A stretch of 64,000 nucleotides of DNA, from the NCBI GenBank assembly GCA_001429255.1, contig LMJI01000001.1, positions 62,001 through 126,000 of the forward strand, read 5' to 3'. Both the position numbers and the translations under genes were made by a program. Shown here in pieces: positions 25,964 to 34,143 of this stretch. Position 1 is the stretch's first letter; each line of letters starts with the position of its first letter. The notes beneath the pieces are model-generated. The model worked only from the letters and a program-made list of their open reading frames with translations, did not search any database and was not told the DNA's origin. The DNA is from Cellulomonas sp. Root930. Lineage in GTDB: Bacteria > Actinomycetota > Actinomycetes > Actinomycetales > Cellulomonadaceae.

Positions 25964-26658
25964 CCGAGACAGTGCCCGCGCTGCTCCCCACCGCCAACGA
26001 GTTCGACTGGTCCTTCCACGGGCCCAAGCTGGTCCAGGCGCTCGGCGAGACGCTCTACATGGTGTCGGCGACCCTGCTCATCGGCGGGCTGCTCGGCCTC
26101 GCGCTCGGCCTCGCGCTCTACACCACCCGTCGCGGCGGGCTGCTGGCCAACCGGGGCGTGTTCGGGGTGGCCAACCTGCTGGTGAACATCTTCCGGCCGA
26201 TCCCGTTCCTCATCCTGCTCATGGTCATCGCGCCGGTGACCGTCGGCCTGATCGGCACGCGCCTGGGCAGCACCGCGATGATCGTGCCGCTGTCGTTCGC
26301 TGCGACGTTCGGCGTGTCCCGGATCGTCGAGCAGAACCTCGTCGCCATCGACCCCGGCATCATCGAGGCGGCGCGTGCGACCGGCGCCAGCCGGTGGCGC
26401 ATCGTGAGCACCCTGGTGGTCCCCGAGGCGCTCGGCCCGCTGATCCTCGGGTTCACCTTCGTCTTCGTGGCGATCGTGGACATGTCCGCGCTGGCCGGCA
26501 CGCTCGACGGCGGCGGGCTGGGGGCGTTCGCCCTCGACTACGGCTACAAGCGGTGGAACTACGCCGTCGTGTGGATCACCGTGATCGTGATCATCCTGCT
26601 GGTCCAGGTGGCGCAGGCGATCGGCAACCGCCTGTCGCGACGCGTGCTGCGCCGCTGA
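25960..26658 (+). CDS. metI: MetI-type permease of methionine ABC importer
   Basis: A 232-residue permease with five to six membrane helices. The ABC permease coupling segment EAARATGASRWRIVSTLVVPEALGP (spread over about residues 135-160) contains the EAA-G loop that docks on MetN. N-terminal FDWSFHGPKLVQALGETLYMV and NIFRPIPFLILLM match MetI. Overlaps metN by four bases. Last gene of metQNI; the GNAT gene that follows at 42 bases has no obvious link to methionine transport. Confidence 0.94.
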   Translation: MTETVPALLPTANEFDWSFHGPKLVQALGETLYMVSATLLIGGLLGLALGLALYTTRRGGLLANRGVFGVANLLVNIFRPIPFLILLMVIAPVTVGLIGTRLGSTAMIVPLSFAATFGVSRIVEQNLVAIDPGIIEAARATGASRWRIVSTLVVPEALGPLILGFTFVFVAIVDMSALAGTLDGGGLGAFALDYGYKRWNYAVVWITVIVIILLVQVAQAIGNRLSRRVLRR

Positions 26659-26699
26659 CGCCCTGAGCGCGTGTGGGTGCCGCGGGCCAGGATGGCGTC

Positions 26700-27266
26700 G
26701 TGCCCCAGGACCTCAGCGCCGTCCCCTGGCCCGTGCGTACCGCGCGCCTCTGTCTGCGCCCGGCGACGGCCGACGACGCCGACGCCATCTGGCAGGTCCG
26801 CCGGCGACCGGGAGTCGACGAGTGGCTCAGCCACGACGTCGGCGACCGCGAGTCCTACGTCGACCGGCTCCGGGACCCCGATCGCCTCGCCGTCACGCTG
26901 GTGATCGAGCTCGACGGGCAGGTCGTCGGCGACCTGATGCTCCAGGTCGAGGACTCCTGGGCGCAGGGCGACGTCGAGCGTCCGCGGCAGGCGACCCTGG
27001 GCTGGGTGCTCGACCCGGAGCACGGCGGGCACGGCTACGCGACGGAGGCGGTCGCCGCGCTGCTCCGGATCAGCTTCGAGGACCTCGGGCTGCGCCGCGT
27101 GCGGGCCTACTGCTTCGCCGAGAACGAGCCGTCCTGGCGCCTCATGGAGCGGCTCGGGATGCGCCGCGAGGAGCACAGCGTCCGGGACTCGCTGCACCGG
27201 ACCCGGGGGTGGCTGGACGGCTACGCGTACGCGCTGCTGGCCGACGAGTGGCTCGCGCGGGAGTGA
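26700..27266 (+). CDS. GNAT family N-acetyltransferase
   Basis: A 188-residue acetyltransferase of the RimJ/RimL-like group. RTARLCLRPATADDADAIWQ opens the fold; LGWVLDPEHGGHGYATEA contains the acetyl-CoA pyrophosphate loop (GGHGYAT), and AYCFAENEPSWRLMERLGM is the conserved Asn-containing strand and helix. GTG at 26700 is chosen because AGGA lies seven bases upstream and homology begins there; a GTG nine codons earlier is possible. Substrate unknown: proteins, aminoglycosides or amines are all used by the family. Confidence 0.88.
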   Translation: MPQDLSAVPWPVRTARLCLRPATADDADAIWQVRRRPGVDEWLSHDVGDRESYVDRLRDPDRLAVTLVIELDGQVVGDLMLQVEDSWAQGDVERPRQATLGWVLDPEHGGHGYATEAVAALLRISFEDLGLRRVRAYCFAENEPSWRLMERLGMRREEHSVRDSLHRTRGWLDGYAYALLADEWLARE

Positions 27267-27339
27267 CGTCGCGAGCCTCCCGCGCGGTCCTGCGCCGCTG
27301 ACTCCTCCCCCGGGGGTGCGCCTGATCCCGGTTCACCCT

Positions 27340-27378
27340 CCGTTCCCGCGCCCTGGGGGTATCCCCCGAGGCGAACGG
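27340..27378 (+). other. Extended hairpin upstream of the PQ-loop gene
   Basis: An inner stem GGGGG-TAT-CCCCC (27355-27367) extends through CCT/AGG with one bulge and is closed by CCGTTC (27340-27345) / GAACGG (27373-27378). It lies between the GNAT stop and the PQ-loop gene, about 90 bases before the latter, and may be a terminator of the GNAT transcript or a 5' leader structure. Confidence 0.4.
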
Positions 27379-27467
27379 TCCCCAGTGCACACGACGGTGG
27401 TGCGCAGGAACTGACCGGAGGAGCGCAGGGTGTCGACGACGACGGGCCGGACGAGCAGGTCGCGGGG

Positions 27468-27773
27468 GTGCCCGTGAGCCTGTTCGTGGAGCTGGTCGGC
27501 TTCCTGGCGTCGGCCGTGTCGCTCGTCCTCTGGTGGCCCCAGGCCGTCCGGGTGTGGCGCTTCCGCCACGACCCGAGCGGGCTCGGCGGTGTGTCCGTCT
27601 CGACCCAGGTCCTGCTGCTCGCCAACGCCGCGCTCTGGGCCGTGTACGCGCTGCTCACGGAGTCGTTCTGGGTGGGGGCGCCCGGGCTGGTGAACGCGCC
27701 GCTCGCTGTCGGCACGATCGCACTCGTCCGACGCGCCCGCCTGCCGCGCGCGTACGAGGAGGCGGTCCGCTAG
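27468..27773 (+). CDS. SemiSWEET-like PQ-loop membrane protein
   Basis: A 101-residue protein with three hydrophobic helices, the size of a bacterial SemiSWEET half transporter. LVLWWPQAVRVWRFR carries the PQ-loop Pro-Gln in the first helix, and LLLANAALWAVYALLT is the second helix with the conserved Asn. SemiSWEETs work as dimers and move sugars; some PQ-loop proteins carry other solutes. GTG start; a second GTG two codons on is equally possible. Its stop overlaps the convergent MarR stop by four bases. Confidence 0.78.
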   Translation: MPVSLFVELVGFLASAVSLVLWWPQAVRVWRFRHDPSGLGGVSVSTQVLLLANAALWAVYALLTESFWVGAPGLVNAPLAVGTIALVRRARLPRAYEEAVR

Positions 27774-28276
27774 CGCCCGTCCGGCGCCGGTTCCTCGAAC
27801 CGGGCGAGCCACCGCCGCAGGACGCGCTCGAGCTGCACCACGTCCTCGGGCTCGAGCGCGTCGAGCAGGCGCCGCTCGTTGGCCATGTGGGCAGCGAAGG
27901 CCGCGTCGATGACCTCCACCCCCTGCGGGCTCAGGGCGACGACGCGCCCGCGACCGTCCTGCTCGCTCGGTCGCCGGGTGACGAGCCCCGCGCGTTCGAG
28001 CCGGTCGATCCGCTTCGTCATGCCGCCGGACGTGACGAGGGTGTTCTCCGCCAGGTCCCCGGGAGTCCGCTCGAAGGGGGCGCCCGCACGCCGCAGGGTC
28101 GCGAGCACGTCGAAGTCCCCCTCGCTCAGGCCGTGCGCCCGGTAGACGGCGACGAGCTCGTCCGTGAGGTGACCCGCCACCCGGTGCAGGCGGCCGATCA
28201 CGCCCTGCGGCCGGACGTCGAGGTCAGGACGCTCGCGCGCCCACGCCTGCTGGATGAGGTCGAGTCGGTCGGTCAC
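27770..28276 (-). CDS. MarR family transcriptional regulator
   Basis: A 168-residue winged-helix regulator. GLSEGDFDVLATLRRAG, the recognition helix LVTSGGMTKRIDRLERAG and the wing VTRRPSEQDGRGRVVALSPQG are clear. GTG (VTDRLDLIQQ) is chosen by homology, with GGAAGG about 12 bases upstream. It is divergent from an EamA exporter, and two operator-like palindromes cover the shared promoter, so autoregulation plus control of the exporter is expected. The 4-base 3' overlap with the PQ-loop gene is convergent. Confidence 0.92.
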   Translation of the reverse strand: MTDRLDLIQQAWARERPDLDVRPQGVIGRLHRVAGHLTDELVAVYRAHGLSEGDFDVLATLRRAGAPFERTPGDLAENTLVTSGGMTKRIDRLERAGLVTRRPSEQDGRGRVVALSPQGVEVIDAAFAAHMANERRLLDALEPEDVVQLERVLRRWLARFEEPAPDGR

Positions 28277-28287
28277 GGGGACGACAT

Positions 28288-28326
28288 TACCTTCCAGGCA
28301 AGATACTATGTCTTCCATGGAAGATA
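28288..28326. promoter_or_regulatory. Paired MarR-type operators over bidirectional -10
   Basis: Two 8-2-8 palindromes share the pattern TATCTTCC-NN-GGAAGATA. Site 1 (28288-28305) is imperfect, TACCTTCC-AG-GCAAGATA; site 2 (28309-28326) has the perfect core TCTTCCATGGAAGA (28311-28324). Their centres are 21 bases apart, two helical turns. The bases between and overlapping them read ATACTAT, giving a -10 in both directions: TACTAT (28304-28309) for eamA, TAGTAT on the minus strand for marR. Site 2 contains the eamA ATG. Confidence 0.78.
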
Positions 28327-29240
28327 CCCGGTGGCGCTGGTCGCTCCTCACCGCGCTCGCACCCGTGGCCTGGGGCACCACGTACGTCGTGACACGCCAC
28401 GCCCTGCCGCTCGACGCTCCTTTGTGGGGATCGGTGCTGCGCGCGCTGCCCGCCGGGCTCCTGCTCCTGGTCGTCGCACGGCGGGCACCCCAGGGGTCCT
28501 GGTGGTGGCGGTCCGCGGTGCTCGGCACGCTCAACATGGGCGCGTTCTTCGCCCTCGTCTACGTCGCGGCGCAGGCCCTGCCGACGAGCGTCGCCTCCAC
28601 GGTGATGGCCACGTCGCCGGTCGCGATGATGCTCGTCGCCTGGGCGCTGCTCGCGCAGCGGCCTCGGTTGCTCGGCCTGGCCGGCGCCACGCTGGGCCTC
28701 GTCGGGGTGGCGGCGATGCTCCTGCCGGGCGGCGCCGGGGTGAGCGCCGTGGGCGTCCTGGCCTCGGTCACGGCGATGCTGATGTCCAGCCTCGGCTTCG
28801 TGCTGGCCACGCGGTGGAGCGCCGGCGTCGACGTGGTGTCGTCGACCGCGTGGCAGCTGGTCGCCGGCGGCCTCGTTCTCCTGCCGTTCGCCGTGGTAGT
28901 CGAGGGCGGACCACCTGCACTCGACGGTCGCGCGCTCCTCGGCTTCGCCTACGTCTCGTTCGTCGCGACGGCGGTCGCCTACCTCGCCTGGTTCACCGGG
29001 CTGCGGCACCTGCCCGCCGGCACGGTCGGGCTCCTGGGCCTGCTCAACCCGATCGTGGGGGTGCTGCTCGGGGTCCTGTACGCCGGCGAGCGGCTCACCG
29101 GGGTGCAGGTGCTGGGCGTGCTGGTGGTGCTCGTCGGGGTGCTCCTCGGCCAGCCCTCCCTCCGGGCGTGGGTCGCCCGACGCCGCGGCCGGTCGGCCCC
29201 CCGCACGGCCGGGCGGGCGGCCGTCGGGTCGCCGCCGTAG
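28317..29240 (+). CDS. EamA (DMT) family transporter
   Basis: A 307-residue protein with ten hydrophobic helices in two EamA repeats, as in RhaT/YdcZ-like exporters. PVAWGTTYVVTRHALP in the first repeat and VAYLAWFTGLRHLPAG, LLGLLNPIVGVLLGVL, YAGERLT in the second are hallmarks. Exported amino acids, amines or drugs are typical cargo. The ATG is seven bases after TACTAT with no ribosome site, so a leaderless mRNA is expected; the start codon itself lies within a MarR operator. The Arg/Pro-rich C-tail is probably cytosolic. Confidence 0.92.
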   Translation: MEDTRWRWSLLTALAPVAWGTTYVVTRHALPLDAPLWGSVLRALPAGLLLLVVARRAPQGSWWWRSAVLGTLNMGAFFALVYVAAQALPTSVASTVMATSPVAMMLVAWALLAQRPRLLGLAGATLGLVGVAAMLLPGGAGVSAVGVLASVTAMLMSSLGFVLATRWSAGVDVVSSTAWQLVAGGLVLLPFAVVVEGGPPALDGRALLGFAYVSFVATAVAYLAWFTGLRHLPAGTVGLLGLLNPIVGVLLGVLYAGERLTGVQVLGVLVVLVGVLLGQPSLRAWVARRRGRSAPRTAGRAAVGSPP

Positions 29241-29250
29241 CGCACAGGAC

Positions 29251-29277
29251 GGAGCCCCCGCCCGCGGCGGGGGCTCC
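29251..29277. terminator. Bidirectional GC-rich terminator hairpin
   Basis: GGAGCCCCCGCC (29251-29262) pairs perfectly with GGCGGGGGCTCC (29266-29277) around a three-base loop, in the 45-base gap between the convergent EamA and haloperoxidase-like genes. Confidence 0.8.
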
Positions 29278-29285
29278 GGGGGATC

Positions 29286-30671
29286 TCACCGGTGGTGGAG
29301 CGGGCGGAGCGCGCCGTTGACGGTGTCCCGGCCGATCACCTTGCCGGCCGCCAGCCCGTCGATGACCGCGTGCCGGAAGTGGAAGCCGACCAGCACCCGT
29401 GACTCCCCGTTCTCGGCCGCCGCCTGCGACAGGCGCGTGTACGACCGCACGACCGGGTTCGGGTCGTCACACTGCTGGCCCTCGGGCATCGTCAGGCTGC
29501 ACGTGCTGAACGAGAGCCGGTCGGTGCCGAGCACGCGCCGGAGCACCTCGACCGCGGCCGCGCCCTCGACCGAGTGCCCCGAGTACTGGTCCGGGATCGG
29601 CGGGGTCGGTACGAGCGGGGTCCAGGTGGGGTCGGCGGTGGTCTCCGGGTTGCCGTCCGTGGCGGCCTCGCGGATGGCGGTCACGGGCCGCCAGAACAGC
29701 AGGTCGAACTTGACGGCGAACGCGTCGACGTAGGCGTCCGACAGCGCGATGTTCAGCAGCGCGTACATCCGGGCGCTCTCCCACGCGTCCAGGTGCCTGG
29801 TCGCCGCAAGCGACCGTGCGATCCGGTTCCACTGCAGGGGCGAGCTCTCGACCCAGAACCGCGCGATCTCCGTCTGCTCGGGCGTGCGGGCGCTGGGCGT
29901 CGTGACGCCGTCGCCGCCGAGGCGCTGGACCTCGTTGACGTCGGCGGCGTACCGGCGACTGGTCAGCGGGTACGGCGGGTAGGACTGCGGATCGGACAGC
30001 ACCCGGCCGACGAGGAACGTGTCCACCTCGCCCCACGTGGCGAGCGCGGCGACGTCGAACCCCGGCGTGAAGCGCCACGCGCCCGGGACGGTGCCCTGCG
30101 GGAAGGTCGGGTCCAGGAGCGTGGTCACCGAGCCGTCGTCGGCCCGCGCGGCCAGCACGCTTGCGGCAGCGGCCTCGCCGACCGCGATCCCCGCCGACTT
30201 CGCGCGACCGTCGGGGATCGCGCTGATCCGCTCGGAGTAGGCCTGCTCGGCGGCACTCACCCCGGCCGCCGCGCAGTCGGCCCCGATCGGGTCGAGGACC
30301 GTGCCGACGACCGGCACCAGGACACCTCGGGCAGCCGCGGCGACGGCGGCCTCGGGCGACGCGTGCCGCGCCGACCCGCGGCTCGGCAGGTACTTCTCGT
30401 AGCGCCGGTCGATGGTGTTCAGCGCGTCGTGGACCGCCAGATGCATCATCGCGTACATGCGCACCTCGATCGGTGGGGCGTTCTCCGGCGCCAGGCACGC
30501 CGCGAGCGCGACGTCCCCCGCGACGGCGTTCCAGTCCGAGACGACGCCGGGGTCGCCGCGCCACCTCTCCCCTCCGTCGGCCGACGCGGAGGAAGCCGGC
30601 GCAGCGACGAGGGCGACGAACAGCGCGGGCGCGGCGAGGCGCGCGAGGCGTGACCTGTGGACGACGTTCAT
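29286..30671 (-). CDS. Secreted vanadium-haloperoxidase/PAP2-like phosphatase
   Basis: A 461-residue protein with a signal peptide (about 1-31, ending ASSASA). The vanadate/phosphate site is complete: VKFDLLFWRPVTAIR provides Lys and the first Arg, QYSGHSVEGAAA the Ser-Gly-His with the catalytic His, and VGFHFRHAVIDG the second Arg and the vanadate-ligand His. These sites are shared by vanadium haloperoxidases and acid phosphatases, so halogenation is not certain. The extended all-helical N-terminal half matches the haloperoxidase-related group in actinobacteria. Divergent from a large LuxR regulator. Confidence 0.88.
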   Translation of the reverse strand: MNVVHRSRLARLAAPALFVALVAAPASSASADGGERWRGDPGVVSDWNAVAGDVALAACLAPENAPPIEVRMYAMMHLAVHDALNTIDRRYEKYLPSRGSARHASPEAAVAAAARGVLVPVVGTVLDPIGADCAAAGVSAAEQAYSERISAIPDGRAKSAGIAVGEAAAASVLAARADDGSVTTLLDPTFPQGTVPGAWRFTPGFDVAALATWGEVDTFLVGRVLSDPQSYPPYPLTSRRYAADVNEVQRLGGDGVTTPSARTPEQTEIARFWVESSPLQWNRIARSLAATRHLDAWESARMYALLNIALSDAYVDAFAVKFDLLFWRPVTAIREAATDGNPETTADPTWTPLVPTPPIPDQYSGHSVEGAAAVEVLRRVLGTDRLSFSTCSLTMPEGQQCDDPNPVVRSYTRLSQAAAENGESRVLVGFHFRHAVIDGLAAGKVIGRDTVNGALRPLHHR

Positions 30672-30771
30672 GACTGAGCCCTTCGACGAGAGCGGCAGGG
30701 GACCCTCTCGACGCTAGGCAGGTGCCGGGGGCGCGACATGACCGGTTGTGCCCGTCCTGAGCCGGGGCGCA

Positions 30772-30818
30772 GATGGTCAGAATCGACCATCGACGCCTCC
30801 CGGTCACAGGGCTAGCGT
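30772..30818 (+). promoter_or_regulatory. Inverted repeat and -10 of the large LuxR gene
   Basis: GATGGTC (30772-30778) and GACCATC (30785-30791) form a seven-base inverted repeat with a six-base gap, centred about 35 bases before the -10 box TAGCGT (30813-30818). The GTG start follows seven bases later. The repeat sits where an activator would bind. Confidence 0.48.
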
Positions 30819-30825
30819 CGACAGG

Positions 30826-33744
30826 GTGTCCGCCTGGACGGCACCGCACGGCTCGCTGCGCTGGACCGAGGCCTCGCCCACGCGCTTCGTCGGCCGGCGT
30901 GCCGAGCGCGCACTGCTCGACATCGCCTGGTCGGCCGCGGTCCAGGGCTCGCGCCAGGTCCTCTTCGTGGGCGGCGAGCCGGGCGTCGGCAAGTCCCGCC
31001 TCCTCGCCGAGACCGCCCGCCACCTGGAGCGCAACGGCGCCGGCGTGCTCGCCGGAGGCTGTGCCGCCGACCTCGCCACGCCGTACCAGCCGTTCGTGGA
31101 GCCGATGGCCGCGTTGTGCCCGGCGCTCGCGGACGGGTCGCTGGCTCTGCGGGCGTCGTCGCGACTGTCTCGCGACCGCGTGCTCGCGATCCTGGACACA
31201 GTCGTCGGCACCGAGGGGCCCGGAGGGTCGCCGAGCGACCGCGGCTACCGTCAGGAGGTGTTCGACGCCGTCGTCGAGACGCTGGTCGCGGCGGCGACGG
31301 CGCAGCCGCTCGCACTCGTGCTCGAGGACGTGCACTGGGCGAGCGAGAGCGCACTCGACCTGCTGTCGTACGTGGTCGAACGCACCCCCGCGGCCGCGCT
31401 GCTCGTGCTGGCGAGCCAGCGCACGACGTCACCCGACCGCTCGGTGAGCCTGGTCGACCACGTGTCACGCCTCTACCGCCTCGACAGCGTGCACCGCCTC
31501 GACCTCGCCCCGCTCGACCTCGAGGAGATCGCCGAGTACCTCGTGCACGAGGGTGGGGTGCCGGACGACCGGGCCTCGGAGGGTGCCGCGCGGCTGCGCG
31601 ACCGGACCGGCGGCAACCCGTTCTTCCTCCGCGAGCTCGTCCGCGACCTGCGCGCCGGCGGCCACGACGTCCTGCAGCCGGACGGTCCCGCGCCGCAGTC
31701 GGTCCAGGACACGATCGAGAGCCGGGTGCGCACGCTCGGAGCCGAGGCCCGCGCCACGCTGGAGCTCGCCGCCGTGATCGGGGACGTGGTCGACACGGAC
31801 CTGCTCCTGAGCGCGGCGGACGGCGGGGTGGCGGAGACCCTCGAGCACGTCGACGCCGCGATCGACCGACACCTGCTGGAGCCACGGGCCGGCGTCGACA
31901 CGCTGGTCCAGTTCCCGCACACCCTCGCCCGTCAGGTGGTGCTCGACCACCTGCCCCGGGCTCGTCGGACGCACCTGCACCTGCAGGTGGCCCAGGCCCT
32001 GGAACGACCCGGCCCCCGGACGTCCACCCGCGTGCGGCAGCTCGCGCACCACTACGACCACGCGCACGTCCTGGGCTACACCACGGAGGCGGTCCGGTAC
32101 CTGCTGCAGGCGGCGCACCTGGCCGAGGACGCCCTGGCGCACGACGAGGCCGCCGACCTGTTCGTGCGTGCCGCCGAGCTCGAGCCGGACCCGGGCGGCG
32201 CCGACGACGCCCGGTTGCGCGCCGCCGACTGCCGCATCCTGGCCGGCGACCTCCCCGGCGCACGCGAGCTCGCCGAGTCCGTCGCCGCGGACGCGACGTC
32301 ACCGCACCGGCTGCGCGGCGCGGTGCTGTACGAGGAGAGCAGCTGGCGGTCCGCACGGCCCAGCAGCCGGGCCGTCGAGCTGCTCACCGCCGCGCTCGCC
32401 CCGACACCGGAGGTCCCCGACGAGCCCCTGCGGGTCCGCGCTCTCGCGAGCCTGGGCCGGTCGCTCGTGTTCGACCACCGGGACGCCGAGGCCGCGGCGC
32501 TCGCGGCGCAGACCATCGCGCACGCGCGGCGGCTCGGCGACGACGCCCTGCTGGTCGTCGTGCTGGAGGCCGGGCTCACCCACGGGCACACGCCGGCCGA
32601 CCTGCCGCGCAAGCTGGAGCGAGCGCAGGAGGTGTCCCACCTGTGCCAGCGCACCGGCGACCTCTGGCACCTGGGGCACGCGGCGTTCCACCGGTCCCTC
32701 ATCGCCTACCTCACCGGTGACGACCACGGACTCACCGATGCCCGGGCCGACCTCGCCCGGACCTCCGAGGCCACCCGTCAGCCGTACTTCGCGTACTTCG
32801 CGGGGAGCGTCGACTACACCCGGCAGTTCGTCACCGGGCACTTCGACGACGCGCGCCGCACCTCGGCCGCCCTGCTCGAGCTGGGAGCGACGCTCGAGAC
32901 GGACGGGACCACGGGCCCGTGGGGCGTCCAGCAGTACATGCTGCGCCGAGAGACGGGCGACCTGGAGAGCGTGCGACCCCTGATCACGGGCGAGGAGGAC
33001 CTCCACGCGGCATGGGCGCCCGGCCTGCTCACCCTCTACCAGGAGCTGGGCATGGCCGACGCGACCCGGCGCGCCCTGACCTGGCTGGTCGACGACGAGC
33101 TCGCGCGGTACGCGTCGACCGTCGGGGGCTCGGGCGTCCTGGCCCTGCTGTGCGACGCCGCGGTCGCGGTGGAGGACGAGGACGCCGCCGAACGGCTCCG
33201 ACCCGCCGTGCAGGAGTTCAGCGGGATGAACCTCGTGTTCGGCGGTCTCGTCGCCGCGATGGGCAGCGCGGACCGCTACCTCGGGCAGCTCGACTCCCTG
33301 CTGGGGCGGGGGGACCCGGAACGGTCGTTCGCGGTCGCGGAGCAGATGGACGCGTCCATGGGTGCCCCGGTCCACCGCGCCGAGACGCTGGCCGCGCACG
33401 TCCTGCACCACCGCCGGCACGGTCCCGCGGGCTGCGACGTGCCCGCCCTCGAGCGCGAGGCGCGGGGCGTGGCGACGACGCTGGGCCTGCCACGCGTGCT
33501 GCGCCGCCTCGACGCCGCCGAGCACGATCCCGGACGCTCCCGGCACCCCGACGGTCTCACCGACCGCGAGGTCGAGGTGCTCTGCCTGCTGGCGGAGGGA
33601 CTGAGCAACCGGCAGATCGCGGGAACGCTCGTGATCAGCGAGAACACCGCCGCGAACCACGTGCGGAACATCCGGATCAAGACGGGCTGCGAGAACCGGA
33701 CGCGGGCCGCGATGTACGCGGTGACCCACGGCCTGCTCACCTGA
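30826..33744 (+). CDS. LuxR-family (LAL-type) regulator with AAA ATPase domain
   Basis: A 972-residue regulator. Residues about 20-260 are an AAA/NACHT-like ATPase with FVGRRAE at its entry, Walker A GEPGVGKSR and Walker B LALVLEDVHWA. A long helical, TPR-like region fills 350-880, and the C-terminal LuxR HTH reads LTDREVEVLCLLAEGLSNRQ and continues through VISENTAANHVRNI. Such regulators (MalT/LAL class) respond to small molecules and often drive secondary metabolism or catabolism. GTG is seven bases after TAGCGT, a leaderless start. Divergent from the haloperoxidase-like gene, a possible target; convergent with the DUF4242 gene (1-base gap). Confidence 0.92.
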   Translation: MSAWTAPHGSLRWTEASPTRFVGRRAERALLDIAWSAAVQGSRQVLFVGGEPGVGKSRLLAETARHLERNGAGVLAGGCAADLATPYQPFVEPMAALCPALADGSLALRASSRLSRDRVLAILDTVVGTEGPGGSPSDRGYRQEVFDAVVETLVAAATAQPLALVLEDVHWASESALDLLSYVVERTPAAALLVLASQRTTSPDRSVSLVDHVSRLYRLDSVHRLDLAPLDLEEIAEYLVHEGGVPDDRASEGAARLRDRTGGNPFFLRELVRDLRAGGHDVLQPDGPAPQSVQDTIESRVRTLGAEARATLELAAVIGDVVDTDLLLSAADGGVAETLEHVDAAIDRHLLEPRAGVDTLVQFPHTLARQVVLDHLPRARRTHLHLQVAQALERPGPRTSTRVRQLAHHYDHAHVLGYTTEAVRYLLQAAHLAEDALAHDEAADLFVRAAELEPDPGGADDARLRAADCRILAGDLPGARELAESVAADATSPHRLRGAVLYEESSWRSARPSSRAVELLTAALAPTPEVPDEPLRVRALASLGRSLVFDHRDAEAAALAAQTIAHARRLGDDALLVVVLEAGLTHGHTPADLPRKLERAQEVSHLCQRTGDLWHLGHAAFHRSLIAYLTGDDHGLTDARADLARTSEATRQPYFAYFAGSVDYTRQFVTGHFDDARRTSAALLELGATLETDGTTGPWGVQQYMLRRETGDLESVRPLITGEEDLHAAWAPGLLTLYQELGMADATRRALTWLVDDELARYASTVGGSGVLALLCDAAVAVEDEDAAERLRPAVQEFSGMNLVFGGLVAAMGSADRYLGQLDSLLGRGDPERSFAVAEQMDASMGAPVHRAETLAAHVLHHRRHGPAGCDVPALEREARGVATTLGLPRVLRRLDAAEHDPGRSRHPDGLTDREVEVLCLLAEGLSNRQIAGTLVISENTAANHVRNIRIKTGCENRTRAAMYAVTHGLLT

Positions 33745-33745
33745 G

Positions 33746-34015
33746 TCAGAGGCTGGCGAGCGCCCCGTCCGGCGTGACCGTGCCGGTCAGCTCGACGACC
33801 ACGTCGGCCGGGAGGCCCGCCGCGACCGCCGCCTGTCGGATGACGTCCGCCGACGGGGCCTCGTAGAGGCAGAACGTCTTGCGGCGGTCGAGCGAGAGGA
33901 ACGAGTAGAGCCACCGGACGCCCTCGGTGTCGTTGATGCGGTTGATCTCGTCGAACGCGCCGAGATGCGGCTCGACGTCCTGGGCGTAGTTGCGTTCGAT
34001 CAGGAAGTACGGCAT
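33746..34015 (-). CDS. DUF4242 (SCO4226-like) small protein
   Basis: An 89-residue ferredoxin-like-fold protein. MPYFLIERNYAQDVEP, GVRWLYSFLSLDRRKTFCLY and the final AAVAAGLPADVVVELTG match DUF4242, whose Streptomyces member SCO4226 binds nickel. Candidate metal residues here are His17 and Cys49, but several proteins of the family lack the nickel residues, so binding is not assured. It is convergent with the LuxR gene and divergent from the antiporter gene. Confidence 0.82.
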   Translation of the reverse strand: MPYFLIERNYAQDVEPHLGAFDEINRINDTEGVRWLYSFLSLDRRKTFCLYEAPSADVIRQAAVAAGLPADVVVELTGTVTPDGALASL

Positions 34016-34143
34016 GTCGCCCCCGCTGTCTGCGCCTGACGTGGCGCCGTCCCCATCGTGGCACCGGCCCCCCGCGCCCGGAAGGGACCCCCGCTTGTAG
34101 GGTCGCTGAGGACCGGCAGCCGTCGTGACGGGAGGGGCCCGCC

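Noticed and set aside
26640..27301. Similar GCGCCGCTGA ends after metI and after the GNAT gene, as a possible repeat
   Set aside because: The match is short and GC-rich, and fits chance similarity.
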